Below, in pieces: positions 16,417 through 25,383 of a stretch of DNA of 64,000 bases. Both the position numbers and the translations under genes were made by a program. Each line of letters opens with the position of its first letter. Position 1 is the first letter of the stretch. This DNA is from Shewanella gaetbuli (lineage in GTDB: Bacteria; Pseudomonadota; Gammaproteobacteria; Enterobacterales; Shewanellaceae). The notes under the pieces were generated by a model that did no database searches, had not been told where the DNA came from, and saw only the letters and a list, made by a program, of their open reading frames with translations. The DNA lies in NCBI RefSeq assembly GCF_023284065.1, contig NZ_JAKIKP010000001.1, positions 310,001 to 374,000 on the forward strand. The letters are read 5' to 3'.

Positions 16417-17907
16417 TTACTTCATTGTTGGCATAATAAAGGCCGATTCTGTACTGGTGCCTTTTGGCCATCTTGCGGTGATTGCTTTGCGTTTAGTGTA
16501 AAAACGCACTCCATCAGGCCCATGCATGTGTAATGGGCCAAATAAAGAGCGTTTCCAACCACCAAAACTATGGAAAGCCATAGGGACTGGAATAGGCACA
16601 TTTACCCCTACCATGCCCACTTCAACATGATGACAAAAGTGTCTTGCGGCTTCACCATTCTGGGTGAAAATGGCGGTGCCATTACCAAACTCATGCTTAT
16701 TGATCAGTTCAAGGGCCTCTGCATAGTCTTTAACTCGCACAATGGATAGTACTGGGCCAAAAATTTCTTGTTGGTAAATCGACATTTCAGGAGTGACATG
16801 ATCGAATAAACAGGCCCCTAAAAAATAACCTTGTTGTTGGTCTTTTAGCGATAGGGTTCTACCATCTGCAACTAAGGTGGCTCCTTCAGTTACACCTGCA
16901 TCAACAAAGTCTCGCACCTTTTGTAAATGCTGAGCCGATACTAATGGCCCCATATCCATATCTGGAGTCAGGCCGTTGCCAATTTTAAGCTGGTTAATTT
17001 GTGGTAAAAGTGCATCAATCAGTTTATCACCGCTATCACCTACCGCTAATACCACAGATATAGCCATACAACGTTCACCGGCACTACCATATGCAGCACC
17101 CATTAGGGCTTTTACCGCTTGGTCTAAATCAGCATCGGGCATCAGTAACATATGGTTTTTAGCGCCGCCTAAAGCTTGTACCCGTTTACCGTGTGCTGAT
17201 GCTGTGGAGTATATATATTCAGCAATAGGAGTCGAACCGACAAAGCTGACCGCTTGAATATCTGCATGAGTTAATAAGGTATCTACCGCTTCTTTATCAC
17301 CATTAACCACGTTAAACACCCCGTCAGGTAAGCCGGCTTCGGTGAGTAATTCTGCCATGCGTAATACTGAGCTAGGGTCTTTTTCAGACGGTTTCATAAT
17401 GAAGGTGTTGCCACATGCAATGGCAATAGGGAACATCCACATTGGCACCATTACCGGAAAATTAAACGGTGCGATTCCTGCTACAACTCCTAATGGTTGA
17501 TTAACAGACCAAGCATCAACTCCACCGCCGACTTGTTGGGTGTGTTCGCCTTTTAATAAGTGGGGAATGCCACAGGCGAATTCAACCACTTCAAGCCCTC
17601 TAATTAACTCGCCTTTGGCATCTTCTAATACTTTGCCGTGTTCTTGGGTGATCAGTTGCGCTAATTCGTCTATATGCTGTTCCACTAAGGCTTTGAATTT
17701 AAATAGCACTCTTGCTCTATTAAGTGGTGTCACCTGTGACCACGTTTTAAAAGCCTCTTTAGCAACGTCAATGGCTTGGCTTACTTCATTTTCACTAGCA
17801 AGTGATACATGGCCGCGAAGCTCACCGGTTGCAGGCTCGTAAATGGCGTGTTGGCGTTGGCTAGATTGAGTATGCTGGCCATTGATATAGTGAGAAAGAT
17901 TAAGCAT
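16417..17907 (-). CDS. mmsA: CoA-acylating (methyl)malonate-semialdehyde dehydrogenase
   Basis: The 496-residue aldehyde dehydrogenase has the MmsA-specific pattern: APFNFPVMVPMWMFP (147-161), GGAKNHMLLMPDAD (247-260) and the catalytic Cys280 in GSAGERCMA. The usual general-base Glu of hydrolytic ALDHs is absent, as expected of CoA-acylating enzymes. It converts malonate semialdehyde to acetyl-CoA, and methylmalonate semialdehyde to propionyl-CoA, with NAD. The ATG has AAAGG 6 bases upstream. The aminotransferase gene lies 42 bases upstream on the same strand, so they form an operon. This pair supports beta-alanine rather than valine breakdown, since no valine genes are nearby. Confidence 0.95.
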   Translation of the reverse strand: MLNLSHYINGQHTQSSQRQHAIYEPATGELRGHVSLASENEVSQAIDVAKEAFKTWSQVTPLNRARVLFKFKALVEQHIDELAQLITQEHGKVLEDAKGELIRGLEVVEFACGIPHLLKGEHTQQVGGGVDAWSVNQPLGVVAGIAPFNFPVMVPMWMFPIAIACGNTFIMKPSEKDPSSVLRMAELLTEAGLPDGVFNVVNGDKEAVDTLLTHADIQAVSFVGSTPIAEYIYSTASAHGKRVQALGGAKNHMLLMPDADLDQAVKALMGAAYGSAGERCMAISVVLAVGDSGDKLIDALLPQINQLKIGNGLTPDMDMGPLVSAQHLQKVRDFVDAGVTEGATLVADGRTLSLKDQQQGYFLGACLFDHVTPEMSIYQQEIFGPVLSIVRVKDYAEALELINKHEFGNGTAIFTQNGEAARHFCHHVEVGMVGVNVPIPVPMAFHSFGGWKRSLFGPLHMHGPDGVRFYTKRKAITARWPKGTSTESAFIMPTMK

Positions 17908-17949
17908 ATAAAACCTTTTGCAATAAAATTAATAAATGGATTTTTGGGG

Positions 17950-19281
17950 TTAGCCTACGCTGCAAATCGCATCAGATAAGCTGTTTATCATGTCGTCTAT
18001 TTGAGACTTTTCGACAATAAGAGGTGGTGATAATGCCAAAATGTCGCCTGTTGCTCGGATTAAGGTGCCTTGCCTAAAGCAGCGATCAAAAATTTCGTAT
18101 CCTCGCTTACCCACGCCCTCTTTACTTGGCGCAAATTGAATACCTGCGACTAAGCCGATGTTTCGGATATCAATAATATTGGGTAAACCTTTGAGGCTGT
18201 GGACGGCATCTTCAAAATATTGGCTTAAAGAACTTGCACGCTCGAATAATTGTTCATTTTGGTAAATGTTTAATGTCGCGAGCGCTGATGCGGCGGCAAC
18301 AGGGTGGCCTGAATAAGTATATCCATGAAAAAACTCAATCATGTTTTCAGGGCCTTGCATGCAGGTATCATGAATATGATTACTCACAAATACGGCACCC
18401 ATTGGAATAGCGCCATTATTAATGGCTTTTGCCGTGGTGATGATATCTGGGGTAACCTGCCAAAAATTACTGGCAAATGCACTGCCTAATCGCCCAAAAC
18501 CGGTGATCACTTCATCAAAAATTAACAATATGCCATGCTTTTTAGTGATTTCACGTAGTCGAGCAAGATAGCCTTCTGGCGGTAAAATAACTCCTGCAGA
18601 GCCAGACATGGGTTCAACAATAACGGCGGCAATGTTTTCTGCCCCATGGAGAGTAATGAGTTGCTCTAGTGCTTCTGCTTTTTCAATTCCTTCTTTTGGA
18701 AGTCCTCTGGTAAAGGCATTTTTTTCAATATCTAAAGTATGGGGTAGGTGATCAACTCCTTGTAACAGTTGGCCACTAAATGTTTTACGGTTATTACCAA
18801 TACCGCCAACGGATATGCCACCAAAACCCACACCATGATACCCCAGCTCACGACCGATAAAACGAGTACGAGAAGGCTGACCATTAGCACGATGATAACA
18901 CAAGGCCATTTTTAATGCGGTATCTACCGACTCAGAACCTGAGTTAGTAAAAAAAACTTTATCAAGGCCTTCTGGGCTGATTTGAGCCAGTTTATTGGCC
19001 AGTTCAAACGCAATAGGGTGGCCAAGTTGAAATGAAGGTGCATAGTCCATGTGTGCAATTTGTTGGCTTACTGCTTGGGATATTTCACTCCGCCCATGTC
19101 CAGCGTTACAGCACCATAAGCCAGCTGTTGCATCAAGCACAGGTTGGCCTTTGTCATCGGTGTAATACATTCCTTCTGCTTGGGTTAGCAATCTTGGGTT
19201 CGCTTTAAATTGTTTGTTAGCCGTAAAAGGCATCCAGTAATTGCCCAAGTTAGGCGATGGGGTTTGTTGCGTTTCTAGCAT
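17950..19281 (-). CDS. Class III omega-aminotransferase, probably beta-alanine:pyruvate
   Basis: From the ATG at 19279-19281 the PLP enzyme has 443 residues. Key features are the substrate-region motif LGNYWMPFTANKQFK near the N-terminus, GSESVDTALKMA (115-126), DEVITGFGR (256-264, PLP-ring Asp256) and Lys285 in TTAKAINNG as the Schiff-base lysine. The N-terminal motif and LWCCNAGHG closely fit beta-alanine:pyruvate transaminases. An in-frame TTG at 19302 is rejected because AAGGA sits 7 bases before the ATG. The product, malonate semialdehyde, would feed the adjacent mmsA. Broader omega-amino acid or polyamine specificity is possible. Confidence 0.9.
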   Translation of the reverse strand: MLETQQTPSPNLGNYWMPFTANKQFKANPRLLTQAEGMYYTDDKGQPVLDATAGLWCCNAGHGRSEISQAVSQQIAHMDYAPSFQLGHPIAFELANKLAQISPEGLDKVFFTNSGSESVDTALKMALCYHRANGQPSRTRFIGRELGYHGVGFGGISVGGIGNNRKTFSGQLLQGVDHLPHTLDIEKNAFTRGLPKEGIEKAEALEQLITLHGAENIAAVIVEPMSGSAGVILPPEGYLARLREITKKHGILLIFDEVITGFGRLGSAFASNFWQVTPDIITTAKAINNGAIPMGAVFVSNHIHDTCMQGPENMIEFFHGYTYSGHPVAAASALATLNIYQNEQLFERASSLSQYFEDAVHSLKGLPNIIDIRNIGLVAGIQFAPSKEGVGKRGYEIFDRCFRQGTLIRATGDILALSPPLIVEKSQIDDMINSLSDAICSVG

Positions 19282-19615
19282 GGCCAAATCCTTGTTAATC
19301 AAGCTAGCAAAAATTCAATTTATAGCTTGAATCAATGTGCAATAATTGCGCTATGGGTGATTGATATTTGCTACGCTATATCAAAAATAATTAACATGGA
19401 AGAGGTTTTGATAAAAAATTAAAGTAAATTGGACATTTTTGTAAAATATATTGAAATTTATGCAAGTAAGGCTTAGCTTGTATGACAAGTTTATTGTTAG
19501 GTTGAACTTGAGGTAATCTTGTTTAAAACTAGCATATTACATGGTTAATAAACACAGGACGTTTAAAGGTTAATGTTAGCCTTTAAATTTGTATATATAG
19601 GATGTCGAGGTAGCA
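19282..19615. promoter_or_regulatory. Divergent promoter region of the amine-catabolic cluster, with an 8-bp dyad
   Basis: This 334-base region drives the aminotransferase-mmsA operon leftwards and the aldehyde dehydrogenase rightwards. A perfect dyad TTTAAAGG (19562-19569) and CCTTTAAA (19580-19587), 10 bases apart, sits about 30 bases before the dehydrogenase start. It is a candidate operator or leader hairpin. No regulator gene is adjacent. Confidence 0.45.
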
Positions 19616-21112
19616 ATGAGCTCTCCAACAAGCCGAAGCGAATGGGAACAACTCGCTGAATCAATTACCATTAATGGTCAAGCAATGATTAATGGTCAAT
19701 ATCAACCTGCAGAATCTGGTGACACATTTGATTGTATAAGCCCTATTGACGGTAGGTTGCTTGCACAAGTCGCAAGTTGTGATTACCTTGATGCCAATAA
19801 AGCCGTTGCCAATGCCAAAGCGGTTTTTGAACAAGGAACATGGTCGCAGCTTCCCCCAGTAAAACGTAAACAAGTGATGATTCGTTTTGCTGACTTATTA
19901 GAACAACATGCTGATGAGCTAGCCTTGCTAGAAACCTTAGACATGGGTAAGCCTATTAAGTTTGCTAAAGCGGTAGACGTTGCCGGTGCCGCTAGAGCCA
20001 TTAGATGGTCTGGCGAAGCTATTGATAAAATTTACGATGAAGTTGCGCCAACCGCCCATGACGAAATAGGCATGATCACTCGCGAGCCAGTGGGTGTTGT
20101 GGCGGCCATTGTGCCGTGGAACTTCCCAATGATCATGGCATGTTGGAAATTAGGCCCAGCGCTAGCTACAGGCAATAGCGTGGTGTTGAAACCCTCTGAA
20201 AAGTCGCCACTTACTGCCATTAGAATGGCACAAATTGCACTTGATGCCGGTATTCCACCAGGGGTATTAAACGTACTTCCAGGTTTTGGTGATGCCGTAG
20301 GTGCTGCACTAGCATTGCATATGGATGTCGATACATTGGTGTTTACAGGCTCAACTAAAATTGCCAAACAATTAATGGTTTATGCTGGTCAATCAAACAT
20401 GAAACGAGTGTGGCTAGAGGCGGGGGGTAAGAGCCCTAACATCGTCTTTAATGACGCGCCTTGTTTAAAAGCAGCAGCAATTGCAGCTGCATCGGCGATT
20501 GCATTTAACCAAGGCGAAGTCTGCACCGCAGGTTCGCGTTTATTAGTAGAGTCGGGCGTTAAAGATGAGTTAATTCAGCTTATTGCTCAAGAGTTAAAGT
20601 CATGGCAGCCGGGGCATCCGCTTGACCCTGACACGGTAACGGGCGCAATGGTCGATGAGCGTCAATTAGAAAATGTATTAGATTACATTAAAGCTGGTTC
20701 AGATGAAGGGGCAACACTGGTTCAAGGTGGCGAGCGCGTTATGGAAGAAACGGGAGGGGCATTTGTGCAACCGACTATTTTTTCAGACGTGAATAACAAA
20801 ATGACCATTGCCAGCGAAGAAATTTTTGGCCCAGTATTATCTGTTATCGAGTTTGACGGTATGGAGCAAGCCATTGAAATTGCTAACGACACCATTTATG
20901 GCTTAGCGGCTGGGGTGTGGACTTCTAATTTATCTAAAGCCCACAAAACGGCTAAAGCATTAAGAAGCGGTATGGTGTGGATTAACCATTATGATGGTGG
21001 TGATATGACCGCGCCATTTGGTGGTTATAAACAGTCAGGGAATGGCCGTGATAAATCTTTACATGCTTTTGATAAGTATACTGAAATTAAAGCGACTTGG
21101 ATTGCCCTTTAG
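19616..21112 (+). CDS. puuC: NAD(P)-dependent aldehyde dehydrogenase, PuuC-like
   Basis: This 498-residue hydrolytic aldehyde dehydrogenase shows Asn169 in PWNFP, the general base Glu268 in LEAGGKSP, and the nucleophile Cys303 in GEVCTAGSR. The close relation to gamma-glutamyl-gamma-aminobutyraldehyde dehydrogenase is visible in the N-terminal SRSEWEQLAESITI and the C-terminal NHYDGGDMTAPFGGYKQSG. It should oxidise omega-aminoaldehydes from polyamines. GAGG lies 5 bases before the ATG. It is divergent from the aminotransferase-mmsA operon. A plausible route is 3-aminopropanal to beta-alanine here, then malonate semialdehyde and acetyl-CoA by the divergent pair. The symbol is by resemblance. 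Confidence 0.88.
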   Translation: MSSPTSRSEWEQLAESITINGQAMINGQYQPAESGDTFDCISPIDGRLLAQVASCDYLDANKAVANAKAVFEQGTWSQLPPVKRKQVMIRFADLLEQHADELALLETLDMGKPIKFAKAVDVAGAARAIRWSGEAIDKIYDEVAPTAHDEIGMITREPVGVVAAIVPWNFPMIMACWKLGPALATGNSVVLKPSEKSPLTAIRMAQIALDAGIPPGVLNVLPGFGDAVGAALALHMDVDTLVFTGSTKIAKQLMVYAGQSNMKRVWLEAGGKSPNIVFNDAPCLKAAAIAAASAIAFNQGEVCTAGSRLLVESGVKDELIQLIAQELKSWQPGHPLDPDTVTGAMVDERQLENVLDYIKAGSDEGATLVQGGERVMEETGGAFVQPTIFSDVNNKMTIASEEIFGPVLSVIEFDGMEQAIEIANDTIYGLAAGVWTSNLSKAHKTAKALRSGMVWINHYDGGDMTAPFGGYKQSGNGRDKSLHAFDKYTEIKATWIAL

Positions 21113-21147
21113 TGTGCTTCTAATCCGATAACACAAAGTATTTGCCT

Positions 21148-21180
21148 AAAGCCCTAAGATTAATCTCTTAGGGCTTTTTA
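21148..21180 (+). terminator. Rho-independent terminator of the aldehyde dehydrogenase gene
   Basis: AAAGCCCTAAGA (21148-21159) pairs with TCTTAGGGCTTT (21166-21177) across a 6-base loop, followed by T residues. Confidence 0.92.
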
Positions 21181-21237
21181 ATTTTACCTTTAAGCTTATT
21201 ATGGCTATTCTAAAGTAAATTGTTGTAATCACGCTGG

Positions 21238-21666
21238 ATGTGCTGTTTGGTGAAATCAAATATCCGCTTGTTCTCTTCTGTTATCGCAGTAAGCTTTTTA
21301 AGTTTTATACTGTGGATTATTTATTTAGCCAATACAGGGGGGCAAAGTGTGTTTTTTGAGTTAATTAAACACCTTCCTTATGGCGACAAAATTGGTCACT
21401 TCTTGTTATTTGGCACCCTCACTTACCTTGCTAACATTGCCTTAAAATTCAAAACGATAAATTGTGGCACTCAATCATTTTATTGGGGCACTATTACGGT
21501 GTCGCTATTTGTATTAATTGAAGAAGGTAGCCAAGCTTTTATTGCAACTCGCACCTTTGATTTAGCAGATTTATGGGCTGATGCTGCGGGTATTAGCTTT
21601 TTTAGTTTTTTAACTTGGTTAACTCAGCGGTATTACTTTCGTCCGTCTGGTAAGGAGGATTCATGA
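21238..21666 (+). CDS. VanZ-like small membrane protein
   Basis: The 142-residue protein has four hydrophobic helices. A VanZ-family core is visible: PYGDKIGHFLLFGTLTYL (KxGH motif) and a conserved acidic EEGSQAF followed by RTFDLADLWADAAGI. VanZ-like proteins are widespread in Gram-negatives with no link to glycopeptide resistance, and their role is unknown. The stop overlaps the start of the sulfurtransferase (ATGA), with AAGGAGG inside its last codons, so the two are coupled. A second VanZ-like gene lies at 48980. Confidence 0.75.
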   Translation: MCCLVKSNIRLFSSVIAVSFLSFILWIIYLANTGGQSVFFELIKHLPYGDKIGHFLLFGTLTYLANIALKFKTINCGTQSFYWGTITVSLFVLIEEGSQAFIATRTFDLADLWADAAGISFFSFLTWLTQRYYFRPSGKEDS

Positions 21667-22505
21667 CCAGTGAATTAGTTTCAACAGCATGGTTAGTCGA
21701 GCATTTAGAAGATGAAAATGTTGTGCTATTAGATGCCAGTATGAACACGGTTTTGGGTAAAGAACCTATCATTTATGATGGTGTTCATTGTATTCCTAAT
21801 GCGTTAAATATGAGTTTAGAAGAAAGCTTTTTTGATCTTCAAAGTGCCATGAGTCATGCAATGCCAACAGAAGCCCAATTTACCGTAGCGGCACAAAATT
21901 TAGGTATTGATCACGATAGTATAGTGGTGATTTACGATGACCAAGGGATTTATTCTGCTCCCAGAGCTTGGTGGACGTTTAAGGTGATGGGGTTTGAGAA
22001 TGTATTTGTATTAGACGGTGGATTGCCCCAGTGGATGGCTGAAAACTTACCTGTAGCTAATGAATTTGCTTCACCCAGTAAAAGAGGCAATATTGTTGGT
22101 CATAAGCAGTCGAATTTAATAGCAGATGTGATTGAGGTAGCTGAAAGTATCAATAAAAAATCTATTAGTATTTTTGATGCACGAGGCGTAGCTCGTTTCA
22201 ATGGTTCAGCAAGAGAGCCAAGAGCTGGCGTTAGAAGTGGACACATACCCAAGTCAATTAATGTGCCTTTTTTGCAAGTGCTAAATGGTTTTAAACTCAA
22301 GTCACGTGAACAACTAAAGCCGCTATTTGAAACGACGACATCAGCAGAAGAACAGCAACGAATTTTTAGCTGTGGTTCTGGAATTACTGCTTGTATATTA
22401 ATTTTGGCCTCTAAAGAAGCCGAGCATACGAGAAATAAGCTTTATGATGGTTCATGGGCCGAGTGGGGCGCAAATGCTCAATTACCGATAATGCTAGCTA
22501 GTTAA
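21663..22505 (+). CDS. sseA: Two-domain sulfurtransferase (3-mercaptopyruvate/thiosulfate type)
   Basis: The 280-residue protein has tandem rhodanese domains. The N-terminal one (about 5-130) lacks the active cysteine. The C-terminal one (about 160-278) has Cys237 in CGSGITA, close to the CGSGVTA loop of 3-mercaptopyruvate sulfurtransferases, which suggests mercaptopyruvate as sulfur donor. Substrate choice cannot be fixed from sequence. AAGGAGG lies 4 bases before the ATG, inside the end of the VanZ gene, with a 4-base overlap. It probably acts in the cytoplasm in cysteine catabolism or cyanide/sulfide handling. Confidence 0.88.
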   Translation: MTSELVSTAWLVEHLEDENVVLLDASMNTVLGKEPIIYDGVHCIPNALNMSLEESFFDLQSAMSHAMPTEAQFTVAAQNLGIDHDSIVVIYDDQGIYSAPRAWWTFKVMGFENVFVLDGGLPQWMAENLPVANEFASPSKRGNIVGHKQSNLIADVIEVAESINKKSISIFDARGVARFNGSAREPRAGVRSGHIPKSINVPFLQVLNGFKLKSREQLKPLFETTTSAEEQQRIFSCGSGITACILILASKEAEHTRNKLYDGSWAEWGANAQLPIMLAS

Positions 22506-22585
22506 TCTATGATTTGACAACCAAAACTGCCATTTTAGCAATGATTTGGGAGTTAAAATCTTTGTGGAGTTTTGAAGAAAGGTTG

Positions 22586-22608
22586 ACCCTCGATAGAATA
22601 TCGAGGGT
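22586..22608. terminator. Perfect 10-bp hairpin between convergent sulfurtransferase and VOC genes
   Basis: ACCCTCGATA-gaa-TATCGAGGGT (22586-22608) has a strong stem with a 3-base loop but no T-run. It lies 80 bases from each gene end and may act as a terminator for either strand. Confidence 0.55.
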
Positions 22609-22688
22609 GACTGTGTGAGGTACTTTTTACGGTTTTGATGGCATTCAATGTTGAGAGTATCAAGAGTTCAATACTTGGAGTATAGACT

Positions 22689-23078
22689 TTATTTGTCGTG
22701 GGATATTCTGTGTAGTGCACACAGTTTATTGCCATCTGGATCTCGAAGGTAAGCAAGGTATAAATCGAACCCCGGTCCTTTACGAATTCCGGGAGCATCT
22801 TCGCAAGGTGTTCCGCCACTTTCAGCTCCAACAGCATGCCAAGTATCTGCTAATTCAGGTGACTCTGCATGAAAGCCGATTGTTGTGCCATTACCGTGGG
22901 TTGCTGGCTCACCATTAATGGGTTTTGATAATGCAAAAATACCTGTTGGTGTGAAATAAAAGCAGCGACCCTTATCATCAACTTTGCCCGGAGCATGACC
23001 TAAAGCTCCTAAAATAGCATCATAAAACGTTTTTGATTTTTCTATATCATTGACACCAATCATGATGTGACTAAACAT
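22689..23078 (-). CDS. VOC-family (glyoxalase/dioxygenase superfamily) protein
   Basis: The 129-residue protein is a single VOC domain of two beta-alpha-beta-beta-beta modules: MFSHIMIGVNDIEKSKTFYDAILGALG at the start and LYLAYLRDPDGNKLCALH at the end. Metal-ligand candidates are His4 and the Glu/His residues in the second half. I chose the ATG at 23076-23078 because AAGGAG sits 7 bases before it; a longer frame to 23108 has no such site. The substrate is unknown; it may act on lactoylglutathione-like adducts or an antibiotic. It is the last gene of a run behind the B1 beta-lactamase (75-base gap). Confidence 0.85.
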   Translation of the reverse strand: MFSHIMIGVNDIEKSKTFYDAILGALGHAPGKVDDKGRCFYFTPTGIFALSKPINGEPATHGNGTTIGFHAESPELADTWHAVGAESGGTPCEDAPGIRKGPGFDLYLAYLRDPDGNKLCALHRISHDK

Positions 23079-23153
23079 GTTAACGCTCCTTGTATGAGAG
23101 TAAAACACTCATTTTGTGTGGGTGTTTAACAACTAAACATTAGCTGTCGAACA

Positions 23154-23957
23154 TTAATGTTGTTGCTGATTTTGATGCTGCTCAATCAGTTCGATAGTGT
23201 GGTTGAGTAGCGACATATCTCCAACCTTGCCATGGCCAGGTACCACCATTTCAGCATCCGAAAATTGATGCATAACTTGTTTAACTGTTAGCGGCCAAGC
23301 CTGCATGTCAGACTCTACTGTATAGCCCATAGTCTTGGTCTCTAATGATTTCACCAAACAGCCGCCAAAAAGAATTTTCTGTTGTGGTAACCATACAACT
23401 AAATTATCGCGGGTATGACCTGCACCAATATCAAATACCTCAACAAGTCCTGGTACTAATGAATATTCATGAGTATCGAACGTTTCTTGAGCGGCTTTCA
23501 AATCGGCTAATATTAAAATATGCTGAGTGGTTTCTGAAACGACGGTTTTGACTCCATGTTGATTTAAATAACCTATTCCCCCAGTACGGTCTTGATGGGA
23601 ATGGGTTGAAATACTGGCAATCGCTTCAAAGCCTTGTTGGTTAATCCAATCTAATAGTTGAGCAGTATCGGTGTCGGTCCAAGGAGTATCGACAATATAA
23701 GCTTGCTTATTTTGAACAACCACTAAGCCGTTAGATTCGACTAAACCGAAATTACCCACATTCATGTAAGATTGATGCAAATAAACATTGTCAGCCAGTT
23801 TTGACATAACTAACTCGCCTTGTTGACGCTCACTTTCATGTGAATGTTGATGAACGGTTGGCGTAATATCTTCTGCAGCCATGATGGTACTGCTAAATAG
23901 AATGAAACTTAAAAATATTAAGCCAGCCATTAGGTTGTGGGTGATTTTACCGTTCAT
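23154..23957 (-). CDS. bla: Subclass B1 metallo-beta-lactamase
   Basis: The 267-residue precursor has a signal peptide (1-27, IMAA). All zinc ligands of subclass B1 are present in order: His119, His121 and Asp123 in THSHQDRTGG; His181 in GAGHTRDN; Cys200 in FGGCLVK; and the last His near 245 in VPGHGKVG. Lys203, which binds the substrate carboxylate in B1 enzymes, follows the Cys. It should hydrolyse penicillins and carbapenems in the periplasm. Resident B1 enzymes (SFB-1, SLB-1) are known from S. frigidimarina and S. livingstonensis, and this looks like one. No integron, IS or resistance cluster is near, so it appears to be a native chromosomal gene. Confidence 0.92.
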   Translation of the reverse strand: MNGKITHNLMAGLIFLSFILFSSTIMAAEDITPTVHQHSHESERQQGELVMSKLADNVYLHQSYMNVGNFGLVESNGLVVVQNKQAYIVDTPWTDTDTAQLLDWINQQGFEAIASISTHSHQDRTGGIGYLNQHGVKTVVSETTQHILILADLKAAQETFDTHEYSLVPGLVEVFDIGAGHTRDNLVVWLPQQKILFGGCLVKSLETKTMGYTVESDMQAWPLTVKQVMHQFSDAEMVVPGHGKVGDMSLLNHTIELIEQHQNQQQH

Positions 23958-24054
23958 TTATAAGCCTAAAATGTAAGTGTGACAGTTATTATAACTAACC
24001 TTGATGAATGCACCACGATTACCGGCAACATATTTGGATAGAGGCTAATTGATG

Positions 24055-25383
24055 CTAATGATCTTGATGGTCGGTAAACAATGCCGTCACATCAACTTTG
24101 GCATTCAACTTTGCTGCGAGTAAATAAATACCTGCCAACTTACGGTGTACAAAAATGGCATCCATTGGTGGAGTATGCCAATGCTCCTGTTGTGTACTCA
24201 TTACTTTAGCTGCTTGAGTGACTCTTTTAGCGAGTTGACTTGCGGCAAAATCATACGCTCCGTTATACCTAAGGGGTTCACAAGCTAACATGAATATGTC
24301 AGCAATTGCGGCTTGTTGTGTAGGGGATATGTTATCTTGAAAAAAGCCTATTTTTTCAGCGGCATTAATAATTTGAGCGCGATCATTTTGCTGTGCAGCG
24401 TTCATTAAAGCCTTGTAGCCAGCAGACATGTTATTGGAAATGGCACGGGTGGCACCGAAATCCAATAGCACAATACGCTTGTGGTCAGCTTGATATAGAA
24501 AATTACCGTAATTGGGATCAGTTTGAACCAGTTTGTAAGTCAATAATTCATCTAAAAATAACCGTAAAAGTTCCGTCGCCACAAAATCACGATCGGCTTG
24601 TGGCAACAGGGCGACAGACTCTATTGGTTGGCCTGCCAAATATTCCATACACAAAATATTGTCATTACTTAAATGGGTATAGACTTTAGGGACAACCAAG
24701 TGTGGTTGTTCGGCAATCCAGTGTTGATATTGATGCAGTAATTGCGCCTCATAAACATAGTCAGCCTCATGATGGAGTTGCTTTTTGGCTTGAGCTAACA
24801 GATTGTCCAGTTTGACATTATCTGGAATCAGCCCAGACATTTTTAGTAGCAATGCAACGTTATCAATATCGCTGTCGATACTATTTTTGATCCCTGGATA
24901 TTGAATTTTTACGGCTAACTTTTCTCCGGTATCTAAGTACGCTAAATGTACCTGCCCGATAGATGCTGCGGCAAAAGGACGAAGTTCAAATTGAGCAAAA
25001 TGGTCTAGCCAGCTATCCCCCCAATTATGCTTGAGTACAGTTAACAATTGCTTATGGGGCATAAAGTTGGCGTCTGAACGTAATCTTGCAAGGACATCAG
25101 ATAACTCAGGTGGCAGCAGCTCACCCGCATCCATTGATAACATTTGTCCCACTTTCATTGCCGCGCCTCTTAATTTTGCAAGCTTTTCGGCTAGTTGAGC
25201 GATGTTATTAGGGGTCATTGCCAGTTGTTTTAGATTGGGAGATTGGCCTCGACTGTATTGCTTAACACCTTCTTTAATCATGTTGCCCGCTAGCCTTGAT
25301 GCTAATCCACCAAATGTAGTCAGTCTAGACAGACGGCCAGAAGGGACTTTACTGGCTGTGGCATTATCTAATGATTTATTCAT
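24055..25383 (-). CDS. ABC1/UbiB-family (AarF-like) atypical kinase
   Basis: The 442-residue protein shows the ABC1 hallmarks: KVGQMLSMD (KxGQ motif, about 78-86), an Ala-rich loop AAASIGQVH in place of the glycine loop, the VAIK-type lysine in KLAVKIQYPG, and DFGATR as the metal-binding DFG. Family members support ubiquinone synthesis or lipid homeostasis; this one lacks the C-terminal membrane helices of UbiB and sits away from ubi genes, so it is a UbiB paralogue. The ATG has AAGG 5 bases upstream. It is first in the run to the beta-lactamase (97-base gap). Confidence 0.88.
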   Translation of the reverse strand: MNKSLDNATASKVPSGRLSRLTTFGGLASRLAGNMIKEGVKQYSRGQSPNLKQLAMTPNNIAQLAEKLAKLRGAAMKVGQMLSMDAGELLPPELSDVLARLRSDANFMPHKQLLTVLKHNWGDSWLDHFAQFELRPFAAASIGQVHLAYLDTGEKLAVKIQYPGIKNSIDSDIDNVALLLKMSGLIPDNVKLDNLLAQAKKQLHHEADYVYEAQLLHQYQHWIAEQPHLVVPKVYTHLSNDNILCMEYLAGQPIESVALLPQADRDFVATELLRLFLDELLTYKLVQTDPNYGNFLYQADHKRIVLLDFGATRAISNNMSAGYKALMNAAQQNDRAQIINAAEKIGFFQDNISPTQQAAIADIFMLACEPLRYNGAYDFAASQLAKRVTQAAKVMSTQQEHWHTPPMDAIFVHRKLAGIYLLAAKLNAKVDVTALFTDHQDH

